DNA from: Phytophthora sp. 'mugwort'
Taxonomy: Eukaryota > Oomycota > Peronosporomycetes > Peronosporales > Peronosporaceae
Assembly: GCA_033558025.1 (NCBI GenBank)
Contig: JAUCEF010000005.1
Location: 62,001 to 126,000, forward strand
Reading direction: 5' to 3'
DNA: 64,000 bases
Part shown: positions 10,482 to 20,207 of the stretch, one piece after another
Layout of the letters: each line of letters opens with the position of its first letter
Numbering within the stretch: position 1 is the first letter of the stretch
Notes under the pieces: generated by a model
Databases searched by the model: none
Told to the model about the DNA's origin: nothing
What the model saw: only the letters and a program-made list of their open reading frames with translations
Translations under genes and position numbers: made by a program

Positions 10482-12220
10482 ATGAGCGACTTGGGGATGA
10501 ACACGTTTCGGAGTTGCTTAGCAGCACTTGAGCAGTTCATTTCCGTTACCAAATACGGTGTTGTCCCTGTGGTTAGTCGTCCCGACACAGCTGCTGAAGC
10601 GCCGAGAGAGCAGCAGCGCACTGGAAGCTTGCCGCAGTTGTCCGCAGACCTGAGCACAGTACCCGAGACCCACTCACCCGTGATTCACCCAGCCCCCATC
10701 GTGAAAAGATCCTTTGCATCTCCAGATGCATCCGTGGCAAATTCCGAAGCGCGTGTGGCAGAACCCGAAGTGCCTGTGACAGAACCCGAAATGCCTGTGG
10801 CAGAACCTGAATCGCCTGGGGCAGAACCCGAATCGCCTGTGGCAAATTCCGTAGCGCCTGTAGCAAATTCCATGATGCCTGTGGCAATGCCGTAGCTCCT
10901 GTGGCAAATTCCATGATGCCTGTAGTAGATTTGGTTGCGCCTGTGGCAGAGTCCAAAGTGCCTGTGGTTGATCCCGTGGCGCGTGTGGCAGCGAATAATG
11001 ACGTTATTGAAATACAGGCATAGAGCGTCAACCCCCCCGTTTGTCATCAATCACGAGATCAAACAAAATGGGAGATCAAGAAAGGAGCGAGGGCAGACTG
11101 CCTTTTTTCGAAAATTCCTATTCCTGGTTCGAGGGATAAATGCAAACGATTCAGCATGGGGGAGACCAGAACCTTGGTGGAGCTAGAAGCAATGATTCTT
11201 CCTGCGGATGCTTCTCCACCACTCCAAGCTCTCCAACTCATAAAAGCATATCCAGTACATCGCGTCCACACTAATTTTCCGTATATCACCGTAGGATTCA
11301 AGCCAGCGATTACAGTCTCACGTGCCGGGAAATTTTCAAGAAAAGCGTAGTCATCGCATGCGCAGCAGACTGGAGACCTATTGTGCGGACCTGAGCCCCA
11401 AAACGATAAAACAGAGGTCCGCAGGTGCTGTGTGTAAACATTTTTGGCGTTGGTGACTTTCGCTCGGACGACATGGACAATATGATGAACATTTACGACG
11501 CAAAAGAGCAGTTTGAAGCCAGAGAAGACACGAGCATATGGCTTGATGAAATTAACCACAAGTGTGAAAAGGATACAGAAGGTTGGGAAAACATCGTCGA
11601 GTTTGCACAGTCCACGGAAGCCATGGATCCCCGGCAAAAGCCAAGCCACTCGGGGTATCGATGCAAGTGCGAGATCTGTATGCATTTCGAAGATGTAAGT
11701 GGCTTAACGATCGCGGCATCGACGTAGTTGCACGACGGTTTGTCGCGGAATGCGGACCACGAATCCACTACATATCTCCAGTCGAAATGCGGCTGCCAAG
11801 CAAGACATGAATTGAGATGATCTGGCAACAACAACCATTCAGAACAGGGTCGACAAGGTCGCGACAATCGTCAGCTGCGGCGAAGACCATTGGTGTGTGA
11901 TTGGCATTGACGTTAAAAGGAAAAAGCGCATATTGTACGATCCACTTCAAAAGCGATTAACCTACACATTTCTTGCGAAGACATGCCGAGAAACACTTGC
12001 ACCTTTGCTGCGAGGTATGTACGCAAACCAAAAGGAGAAGAATTTCGACAACTTCAAGCAAAAGGACGGCTACAATTATGGAGTCCTTGTATTGGAGTTC
12101 GTTCGTAACTTCTTTGACGGAAGGGGATTCGCTGAGCCACCAGGAGAAGAACTAGAGATGTGGCGATTTGAGTACTTTAGTACCGCAATGGCGCAAGGTT
12201 GCACCGATGAGCTGAACTAG
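10482..12220 (+). pseudogene. ULP1-like (C48) cysteine protease region of the MULE
   Basis: This is a C-terminal continuation of the transposase. A repeat-encoded Pro/Val/Glu linker (10731-11002) is followed by WEIKKGARADCLFSKIPI (about 11070) and then a ULP1-type protease. It shows WLNDRGIDVVARRFV (11697-11742), the catalytic-His block GEDHWCVIGIDV (11878-11912), YDPLQ (11937) and QKDGYNYGVLVLEF (12059-12100). In ULP1 enzymes the last block is Q-x5-C-G; here Tyr replaces the catalytic Cys, so peptidase activity is not expected. Frames change near 10895, 11350, 11727 and 11890. Plant Kaonashi-type MULEs also carry ULP1-like domains, which supports this as one element. Confidence 0.7.
10731..11002 (+). 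repeat. 21-bp coding minisatellite, about 13 units
   Basis: Tandem units of CCTGTGGCAGAACCCGAAxxG encode P-V-A-E-P-E-x or P-V-A-N-S-x-x heptads. All units are 21 bp except the eighth (10878-10897), which is 20 bp. That one-base loss shifts the frame into the TAG at 10893-10895. Units diverge at the last six bases, so this is an old array under some drift. Confidence 0.9.
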
Positions 12221-13234
12221 GCTAAACTGCAATGTTCTGCGCCCGGGTGACCATATTGGACTCGATAACGATAATACATGTGCATCCATCCCATTCTCGG
12301 TTAATAACGCCAATACGACACCCGTACCAGAGTCGCTGGATTAAAGAGACTGCTGTGTTATTGCTACTATCAGGTTTACTGATTATAATAGCCTTTGGCT
12401 TACAACGTCATGCGATTCCTTTCCGGCATCACGAACCACGTAGTATCGCTTCACAGGGGGCCAATGTTCGGGAAGCTTTTAGAACAACTTATGACAGCAA
12501 ATTGCCTGCAGGTTGCGAGACCCTCGTGTCTGCCCATACCGCTCCCCGAGACGCAGCCATTTTGTCCCGCAGCATCTCTTTGGTCGAGCCTAAGACGCAA
12601 CACGGGACAATCCAACGCAGACGTAGGATAGCCGAATTCTGACATTGGAGAGCGCATCTGGCAACAGCGGGCTGAATTGCGAATGAAAAAGGGAAAAACA
12701 AAATTTGAACCTTGCGCTTCGCAATCGGCAACAGAAGGTAGTGCGTCGCAGAGACTTGTGTCAATGGCGCGGGTCAAAGCGCATCACGTCAGCAACTTTG
12801 ATCATGTGCGAGTGAATCGAGGCAGCGTCACTATCGAGTCGTACTATGTCGCAGAGTGTTTGTCTCGATGGTTGTGGAACCTTTATCGATTGCATACGAC
12901 CTTCTCCACTGAATAAATGACCGACCGATAGCTTCGCCCAGGCAGCCCATGGGAGTCTATGATTCTCCTACTGTTTAGTGACTCACTTAGTGTGGCCCAC
13001 CATTTTAACTAGTGGTAGTAGCAACGTTCCAGTTTTAAGCGTGCCAATGGAAAGTGCACGCTAACATGTAAACACTGTTTATAACTAGATTGCTATTTTA
13101 CTGTAAAAGCTTCAACTTTTACAAATTTTTGCCGTTAGTGTTGGAAAAGTGAAAAAATCGTTTCAATCTTTTGCCCATGTTACAGTAATCACGAAGGGTC
13201 GAGAATTGCAACTTCGACATCGACGCCCATCAGT
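12221..13234. other. Intergenic, no gene recognised
   Basis: About 1 kb lies between the MULE remnant and the CRD gene. Reading frames here are short and lack recognisable motifs or consistent codon use. The last ~200 bp before 13235 should hold the promoter of the CRD gene. Confidence 0.5.
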
Positions 13235-14068
13235 ATGCCGCATGGGCAGCGGTGGTATGCACTGTGTGTGGTCTATGGTCTGTTCGATTCCATGGACGCG
13301 TGCATGATATATGGCGCTGACACTGGCGAGTGCACGGAGCCAACTGACTTCGATCTGCTGCTGCCGTTTTGCAAGGCTGTCATACCATACACGGCGTGCC
13401 TACCTCGCTACCAGAGCCTATGGTACAGTCACTCAGCTCTTTCTAAAGACCGCTTCGTGGAACAAATGTTCACAAAGCTCATCAACCAGCGCAAGATTCA
13501 CGAAACGAACACCACGATGGCGGACGATGATACGGATGAGTGGGGCGGGTCTCGTGCTATCACTCCGCGCTTCACAGATAACCCAGATTGTGAGAATGCC
13601 TACCGTAACTACTTCTGCTGGCTCAACTTTCCGCGTTGTGACGCAGAGGGTCGAAGTTTGCTGCTATGCCGCAGCGTGTGTGAGAACTTCATGACGGCCT
13701 GTCAGTACTCAAGTGATCTTTGGCGGTGTGGGGATCCCAAGTACGTCAACGCTCGGTCAGCTGAGATCAGCACCACGTGGGTTGTAAGTATACCCCATCA
13801 AGTCCTTCCGGGCACTTCTCAAGCTTGTTCAAACTAGCTGAACTAATGCTGTAATCTGTGTGAGGCACAGGATCAGAAGCTGGTCTACTACCGAGCACCA
13901 TACCCAGGCTCGCCATTCAAAGACAATGCCGTAGATCCTGATACGGACAAGCCTCTAGTGGTTTGCACGCCGAGCCTGGAAAATGCCACACATAGAAGTT
14001 TCGTTCGTTCCTCGCACATCGTATCGACAGTTCTTGCTGCCGTCATGTGGTATATTTCGTTCGGATGA
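13235..14068 (+). CDS. Secreted Frizzled-type cysteine-rich-domain protein, probably GPI-anchored
   Basis: Two exons, 13235-13783 and 13871-14068, join in phase 0 across an 87-nt GT-AG intron (GTAAGT donor) and give 248 residues. The N-terminus has a hydrophobic stretch (WYALCVVYGLF) suited to a signal peptide. Residues ~108-170 carry a Cys-rich block (DNPDCENAYRNYFCWLNF, then LLLCRSVCENFMTAC and LWRC) with the spacing of the second half of Frizzled/CRD folds. The protein ends in a short hydrophobic tail (STVLAAVMWYISFG) without a charged cytosolic end, as in GPI-anchor signals. There are no seven-helix or kinase domains, so it is a free or surface-tethered CRD. The ligand is unknown. The gene ends 57 bp from the convergent CXC gene. 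Confidence 0.8.
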
Positions 14069-14125
14069 TCGAAAGCACTGTACAGCACAACATTGCTCAA
14101 TCTCGGGGCTTGGATAACAAGTTTA

Positions 14126-16172
14126 TTACTGCATTTTGCATGAGTCATCATTTTGGTCTTCTTCGCCAGTCATTACGCTGTTGTTGATATCAGAGTTCTC
14201 ATCTCGAGAAGGACCATCGACTGTCGGATTTACAGCGCCAAAAAGTTGTGGCGCGTTTTGTTTCTCACCGGCTTCATTCTTGGTGAAATCGGAATCTCGG
14301 CGTACTGGATTCGGCACTACAGTTCGTGTCTTGGCGCCGCTTCCACTACCTGCGGACTGGCAACTGCAACGGAAGCTGTTGGCTACACCGGCGAAGTAGC
14401 AGTGGTTGCAAAGGTCGCAGTGCTGGTTGCGGTGGTCGCCACACCGGCGGCACTTCGCACAATGACGGCGTGGCTTCTTGGCATCCGGGCACAAACGATT
14501 GTTGCACCACGAGTATGTAAAGTGCGCGCCACAATGAGGACAGGCAAAACCATTTTCCACAGTGTGTTTTACTTGTACGACGCCACCGCCTCCTTCACAA
14601 CACTCGTAGCTAACGGTCGAGTCCAGCAGTTCCTGCATATCCTTGATCTTTGAAAGACACTGCATCAAGCAGATATCACGCACCATCAGCTGGATGTCGA
14701 TGCTCTCTCGCGCCATTGGCACAAATGGATTTGCACAATTCGCGCACTTGCATTGAGCACCACACACCAGTCCAGCATTCACACACGCACAGCGAGCATT
14801 ACGGCATTTTCCCTTGCATTTGCAGCGCACACCATCGTCTTTTCCATCTGTCGACGAAGGTGCTGAAGTTGTAACGCCCCCCTGCTGTCGCTGTTGTTGC
14901 TGTTGTTGCAAATTTACTTCGACAGCAAGTGCTGCTTTTTGGTGCAGAGACTTTTTGAACGGGCGACGACCAGTCGGCTCCGGGACCTTTGTCGCGTATT
15001 GTGCCGGACCAGGCTCCATCTTCATGCAGGTAGCTGAATCTTGTGATACTGCAGGGGCAGCTATTGAGACTGGGTTACCGTATTGAACGTACTCGGGCGA
15101 CACGAGTGCCTTTCGCTTGTTTTTCTCTTCTGCCATCTTCCTCGCAGCAAGATGCATTTGCTGCTGTGCGCTTAATTCTGAAGCAGTGGTGCCGCTTGTT
15201 GGAAATACAACTCCAGGTGGAAGTTTAGGACTCAGCTCATTACTAGAGCTAGAGCTAACTCCTGGGTCAGCAGCATGTGGACCATACTGGGGAATAACAC
15301 GCCACTTTGCTGGTTCTTTTTGCGTTTTCTCAGCGTACGATTCGTTGTAAGACTTCCAGTCAATAATCTCGCAAGATGGCGTCCTAAATAGTCGACCAGC
15401 ACACAAACTCGTCAGTGATTAATCGACTCTATTGTCGTCTCGATGTATCGAAACAGTGCAAACCACACCGAGGTAGCGCATCGCTTTTCGTCAACGCGGC
15501 TCTGTCTGCTTGGGCACTTAATCCGGCACCCCCGACAATTCCTCCCATTCCGCTACCTGCAGAGGCAGAGCAACCCCCCGCCCCGTAAAGAGTGGCAGGT
15601 GAAATAAGACCTGTAAGGCTCTCGGTGCTTGTCGAGGGAACGAGCGTCTGCAGCCAGTTGATCGTAGCGGGCGACATGGACGGACCACTGAGGAGACCTA
15701 CAGGGGAGATGTTGTCCATCCCGCTGTGGTTATTGCTCACAGGAGTCGAGCGAGGTAGTTGTACCCGTTGCGAGACGCCATTTCCCGATGCTGATCGCGA
15801 TAATTCTGCGGTGTTCATTCCAGCGCCAACGTTACCGTCATAGGGTGCCCCCTGTTGTGGTGGCTGTAGCAGTGCCGGGTCCGTGTCGTTGGCGTCGAGC
15901 GATCCCAGCAAGTCAATCACTTCGCCCAGCTCGTTGTATCCTGACGTTCCATCGTTCTCCTGGAGGTCGGCCATTTCGCGCATTTGCTCGGGTGTGGGCT
16001 GCCGCTGTTGCAGTTGATCTGGCCGCTGGAGCTGAGACTGTGTCACGAGATCGCTTCCGGACGGGGGGGTGATCAGTGACGTATCCAGGAACTGAAGCAC
16101 GTGCTGCATCTCCTCCTCCATATCTCGCCCGCCGCTCAGTGACTGGCGTGCGTACTGCTGCCCCGCATCCAT
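14126..16172 (-). CDS. CXC-domain (MSL2/tesmin-type) nuclear protein
   Basis: Exon 1 is 16172-15469 and exon 2 is 15383-14126, with an 85-nt GT-AG intron joined in phase 2, giving 653 residues. The N-terminal ~420 residues are low-complexity, rich in Gln, Ser and Pro, and include a polyQ tract (LQQQQQQRQQ). A compact CXC motif lies at ~422-453 (CKCKGKCRNARCACVNAG, then CKCANC), the zinc-cluster DNA-binding fold of MSL2/tesmin/E(z) proteins. A second Cys/His-rich region at ~516-576 (CPHCG, CAKCRRCGDH, CDLCNHC) suggests another zinc module. A chromatin or transcription role is inferred. A single CXC copy argues against the two-copy LIN54 class. Confidence 0.85.
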
Positions 16173-16323
16173 CTGCGAGTCCCTCGTGAATTTGAGATTA
16201 GATTCTGGTGCGAAGAAAACCGTTGATGGAAACCATTCCCTACTGAAATGACTATACAGGATGTATATTCAATTAGATAGTCGTTCATAAGCCAAAAAAG
16301 TATCGTGAGGTGGTAAGTGACCG

Positions 16324-19158
16324 ATGCTACGCCTACGCAGGTGCGCGCGGCAGCTGGGCGCTGGGCGCGGGTCTGCGCTCCGCCACCTGCACTATCTAAG
16401 TTCAGCAGAGCTGCGCAGCCGCTTCCTGCAGTTCTTCGAGGCGCAGGGCCACCACGTGGTGCCCAGCGCGTCGCTAGTGCCGCCTGGTGGCGACCAGTCG
16501 CTGCTGTTCGTGAATGCCGGCATGGTGCCGTTTAAGCAGGCCTTTTTGGGTCTGGACGGTGGAGCGGAGGTGCGCGGCTATTCCAGAGCCACGTCGGCGC
16601 AGCGCTGCCTGCGAGCTGGAGGCAAGCACAACGACTTGGACCAAGTGGGACTGACTCGCCGCCACCACACCGTGTTTGAGATGCTGGGTAACTTCAGTCT
16701 GGGCGATTACTTTAAGGAGCGGGCAATTGAAATGTGCTGGCACTTCCTTACCAAGGAGCTGGGGCTGCCTGTTGACAGGCTACATGTCACTGTGCTAAAG
16801 AGCGATCAAGAGGCTCGTCACCTGTGGAAGCAAATCGCTGGACTGCCCGACCACAAGATTCTAGAACTTGACGAACACGAGAACTTCTGGGCAATGGGCG
16901 ACTCCGGTCCGTGTGGTCCGTGCTCGGAGGTATTTTGGGACTTGGGAGACCACATTGCTGACCCCGATGAGCGCTTCTTGGAGCTGTGGAACCTCGTCTT
17001 CATGCAGTTCTTCCGGAACGAAGGCGGAGGTGAGCTGCATGCACTTCCCAGCTGCTCTGTAGACACAGGCATGGGTCTTGAACGCGTGGCTTCCGTTCTT
17101 CAAGGTGTCCCTTCCAACTATCACACTGACATTTTCGTTCCCCTCTTGCAAGAGGTCGCCACTGTTTTGGACCATCATCGCTCGTTGTCTTCACGCCAAT
17201 CCTTCACCAGCGCACTTGAAGAAGAGCTTGACCCGCAGAAGGATCTTTTCGGAACCGGAAAAGAAATCCAGACTCTCCGCATCGTCAGTGACCACCTTCG
17301 TGCAACGTATGCGTTGCTGCGCGACGGTGTTTTCCCGTCCAATGTAGGTCGCGGTTACGTTCTGCGCCGTATCATCAGGCGGGCCATTCGACATGCGCAG
17401 CAGCTCGGTGTTGAGGGTGGCTCAGACGGCATCTTGGCCTCGATTGCGGTCCCAGGCTGGACAGATACTCCGGGTTTCCAGCAAATGAGAGCTATTGTTT
17501 CCAACGAAGAGAGGGCGTTTGCAGAGATGTTGCACAATGGCAGTGGCGCTATTGAAAAGGCGTTCTCTAAGGCAAAGACTGCACAAACCAGGCTGCCCGG
17601 TTCTGATGCTTTCCGTCTTTACGACACCTATGGTATCCCATTGGATTTTATCAAGGTGCTGGCGGAAGAAAAGGGTATCTGTGTTGATCTCAAAGGTTAT
17701 GATGCTTGTATGAAGAACCACAAACAGCAAACGAATGGTCGCAGTGCATTCTCGAGTCATTATACTCAACCTTCATCCGTCGCAGTACAGTCTTCAGCAG
17801 CCCCAGCAGCGACAAGGGTCAGCAAGTTTGTGGGCTATGATCAGCTGGATTTGCCTTGCGTTCGCGTACTGGACTGTTGGTCGTCCCCAAGCAACAATAA
17901 TCGGGTTACTACTGACTTCAGCGTGATTCTCGACCGCTGTCCATTTTACCCGGAAGGAGGAGGCCAAGTCGGTGATCGCGGTTGTCTGGTTGTTGTCCCC
18001 GCGGACGGTTCAAAACGCGTTGTGATTCCTGTTGAGGATACAAAGAAGGCAAATGAGGATGCAATTGTGCTCACTTGTTCGCTGCCTAAGGGTATGACAT
18101 ACGCAGAAATCTGCGTGTTAATTTCTCCCTCTAATGGTCTGGAACCTACTGTTGAGGCGCACGTGGATCTCAAGTTTCGTTCTGGTTGTGCTGTGCATCA
18201 CACAGCAACACATTTGCTGCAACGTGCACTCAAGGCTGAGTTGGGCGAACATGTCACTCAAGCGGGATCGCAAGTCACTAGCGAGCGGCTTCGTTTCGAC
18301 TTCACTCATTTTGGTGCGTTGTCCCATGAGGAAATGGCAAGGGTGGAAGCGCAGGTGAATGCGTTTGCAGCAGCAGAGTTGGATGTAACGACCGTTCAGT
18401 TACCTCGGGAAGATGCCGAGCGCAGTGGCGCCATTTGCAACTTCGGCGATAAGTATGGAGACATCGTACGTGTTGTTCGAGTTGGTGGAGGCGACGGTGC
18501 TGGTCGTGAAGATGCTGAGGAACCCGTATCCAGTGAGTTTTGCGGAGGAATACACGTGAAGAACGCGCGTGAGCTATTCCCGTTCGCATTGATTAGCGAA
18601 GGATCTGTTGCTGCTGGCACGCGACGTGTGGAGGCGGTGGCAGGACAAGCTGGTGCTCGGTATTTACAAGCGAAGGCACAGACGCTGAGCGAGGTAGCGA
18701 TCCAGTTATCTACCACTCCTGCCAAGGTGGTGGAGCGTGTTGCAAAACTGCAGAAGCAGATGAAGCAGCTCGAAAGTAGAGCTCAAGCTCTAGGCGACGT
18801 GCTAGCCACACTTCCATCGACGCCACTTGCGTCGGGATCCATCGACGGTGCTATCAGTGCGTCCCGGGTCGAGCTGCACTCCTTGGAATTTTCTGGAGGT
18901 GGCGAGTTCTCCAAATTGCTCAAGCGCCGCGCCGATTTCCTGGCAGAGAAAGCTGCGCCTGATTGTGTACTGCTGGTGTTGCTTGGATCTCATTTGGCGT
19001 GCGTCACCAACTCCGAGGTAAAACTTCACGCTGGCAAGCTACTGCAGCAAGTGGTGAAGCTGCTGGGCGGTAGCGGAGGTGGCAACGCTAGCTTTGCGCA
19101 AGGCTCGGTGCCTGCGGATCTGACTCCGCAAGAGTTTGCTCGTCGTGTGCTATCCTAG
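16324..19158 (+). CDS. AARS2: Alanyl-tRNA synthetase, bacterial type, probably mitochondrial
   Basis: This single exon of 944 residues charges tRNA-Ala. The first ~26 residues are Arg-rich, lack acidic residues and can form an amphipathic helix, like a mitochondrial presequence. The class II catalytic core follows (FLQFFEAQGHHVVPSASLVP, HHTVFEMLGNFSLGDYFK at ~114-131, GDSGPCGPCSE and DTGMGLERVASV). The editing domain keeps its zinc/catalytic residues HTATH (~626-630) and CGGIH (~740). A C-terminal oligomerisation/C-Ala domain ends in GGNASFAQGS, as in bacterial AlaRS. Length fits the family. It lies head-to-head with the CXC gene, 151 bp apart, so they may share a promoter region. Confidence 0.97.
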   Translation: MLRLRRCARQLGAGRGSALRHLHYLSSAELRSRFLQFFEAQGHHVVPSASLVPPGGDQSLLFVNAGMVPFKQAFLGLDGGAEVRGYSRATSAQRCLRAGGKHNDLDQVGLTRRHHTVFEMLGNFSLGDYFKERAIEMCWHFLTKELGLPVDRLHVTVLKSDQEARHLWKQIAGLPDHKILELDEHENFWAMGDSGPCGPCSEVFWDLGDHIADPDERFLELWNLVFMQFFRNEGGGELHALPSCSVDTGMGLERVASVLQGVPSNYHTDIFVPLLQEVATVLDHHRSLSSRQSFTSALEEELDPQKDLFGTGKEIQTLRIVSDHLRATYALLRDGVFPSNVGRGYVLRRIIRRAIRHAQQLGVEGGSDGILASIAVPGWTDTPGFQQMRAIVSNEERAFAEMLHNGSGAIEKAFSKAKTAQTRLPGSDAFRLYDTYGIPLDFIKVLAEEKGICVDLKGYDACMKNHKQQTNGRSAFSSHYTQPSSVAVQSSAAPAATRVSKFVGYDQLDLPCVRVLDCWSSPSNNNRVTTDFSVILDRCPFYPEGGGQVGDRGCLVVVPADGSKRVVIPVEDTKKANEDAIVLTCSLPKGMTYAEICVLISPSNGLEPTVEAHVDLKFRSGCAVHHTATHLLQRALKAELGEHVTQAGSQVTSERLRFDFTHFGALSHEEMARVEAQVNAFAAAELDVTTVQLPREDAERSGAICNFGDKYGDIVRVVRVGGGDGAGREDAEEPVSSEFCGGIHVKNARELFPFALISEGSVAAGTRRVEAVAGQAGARYLQAKAQTLSEVAIQLSTTPAKVVERVAKLQKQMKQLESRAQALGDVLATLPSTPLASGSIDGAISASRVELHSLEFSGGGEFSKLLKRRADFLAEKAAPDCVLLVLLGSHLACVTNSEVKLHAGKLLQQVVKLLGGSGGGNASFAQGSVPADLTPQEFARRVLS

Positions 19159-20207
19159 CAGTACTGCTAGGGCAGAAGTATGATAGTAGATTTGTTTTCA
19201 GAGGAAGGTAAATAGACTAGCCTGGGGGCGTTGAATTGCAGACAGGACGTTGAATTACAGAAGAACAACCCCAAGAGGACGTTACAATAACAGCGTTACT
19301 ATTTTTCATCGATGCGCGTAAGCTGAGATAGGAGAATCACTGTCTTCACAGAGAAGGTGTGCTCGCTGTTACGAATGTACTACTGTTGTGTATGCACATC
19401 AATCCACCTTTTAGTTCTTAGTAATAATAGCGCGAGCTTCTACGTTTGAATATCTAAAGACATACAAAAAAAGAGCCCACACACATTTCGTAAGTCCCAA
19501 AAGCGCTAGGGTTCGTCTAGCTCTGGAATTATAGGATTCGACGAGTAGTATCCTATTTAACCCCCGCTCAGTCTATTTAATAACTAAGTAATACTTCGAA
19601 GTACCACGTAATAATAAGCTAAGCTTAAATGAAATACATATCAAATGGTTACGGTAATGCATCACTGGTATGTACCAGTAACAAGCCCATTCTATTTAGA
19701 ACGCTCAAATTTAATAAATGATATAAATACATAAAGTATATTAAACACAAGCTATGTATAGTTATTTGTACATCTCTTCGAAAAACACGCCACATTTGGC
19801 ACTCAGACACAGCAATTGCGATCACCTTTTGTTTGTAAACCTTAGGAAAATAATCCCACTGCTAGCATCCTGTCATACCTGGGTGCCATTTTCTTCAGCC
19901 TCCGTGTAGTCCATTATTAGACTCACACCTCAAGCTCCGCGCGACGGGCCCCGCCGTACGATATGCAATACCCGTACCAGTACAAACTTGCCGACGAAGT
20001 ACCAAGTACCGACTTCATTATGTATAAGTAAGTGGCCGCCTGCATTATTTTCAGGATGATCAGTACTGTTTTTTTTTTTGAAAACCTCTTTCTTACTGTT
20101 GCCATCACCAAATCGTCCGCTGCTACCGAGTCCGTTTTGATTCCTATATAAAACGAGCACCCCTGCTTTGGTGAAACGGTTATAAGCTTTTCGTTCGCGA
20201 GTGCACG
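19159..20207. other. Intergenic, no gene recognised
   Basis: About 1 kb of AT-rich DNA follows the AlaRS stop. It contains two imperfect copies of GGACGTTGAATTACAG-like sequence (19227-19262). The last 100 bp before 20208 are GC-richer and contain AAACGGTTATAAGC, a possible promoter for the next gene. Reading frames in either direction are short and unconvincing. Confidence 0.5.

Noticed and set aside
10731..11002. CRISPR-like regular repeats
   Set aside because: Units are directly adjacent with no spacers, and they encode a heptad peptide repeat: a minisatellite.
11059..11685. 208-residue minus-strand frame
   Set aside because: Opposite to the MULE/ULP1 coding remnant, whose motifs are clear on the plus strand.
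13235..13837. CRD protein as a single-exon 200-residue product
   Set aside because: A phase-0 intron with a consensus GTAAGT donor leads to a second exon with a GPI-like tail, which explains the data better.
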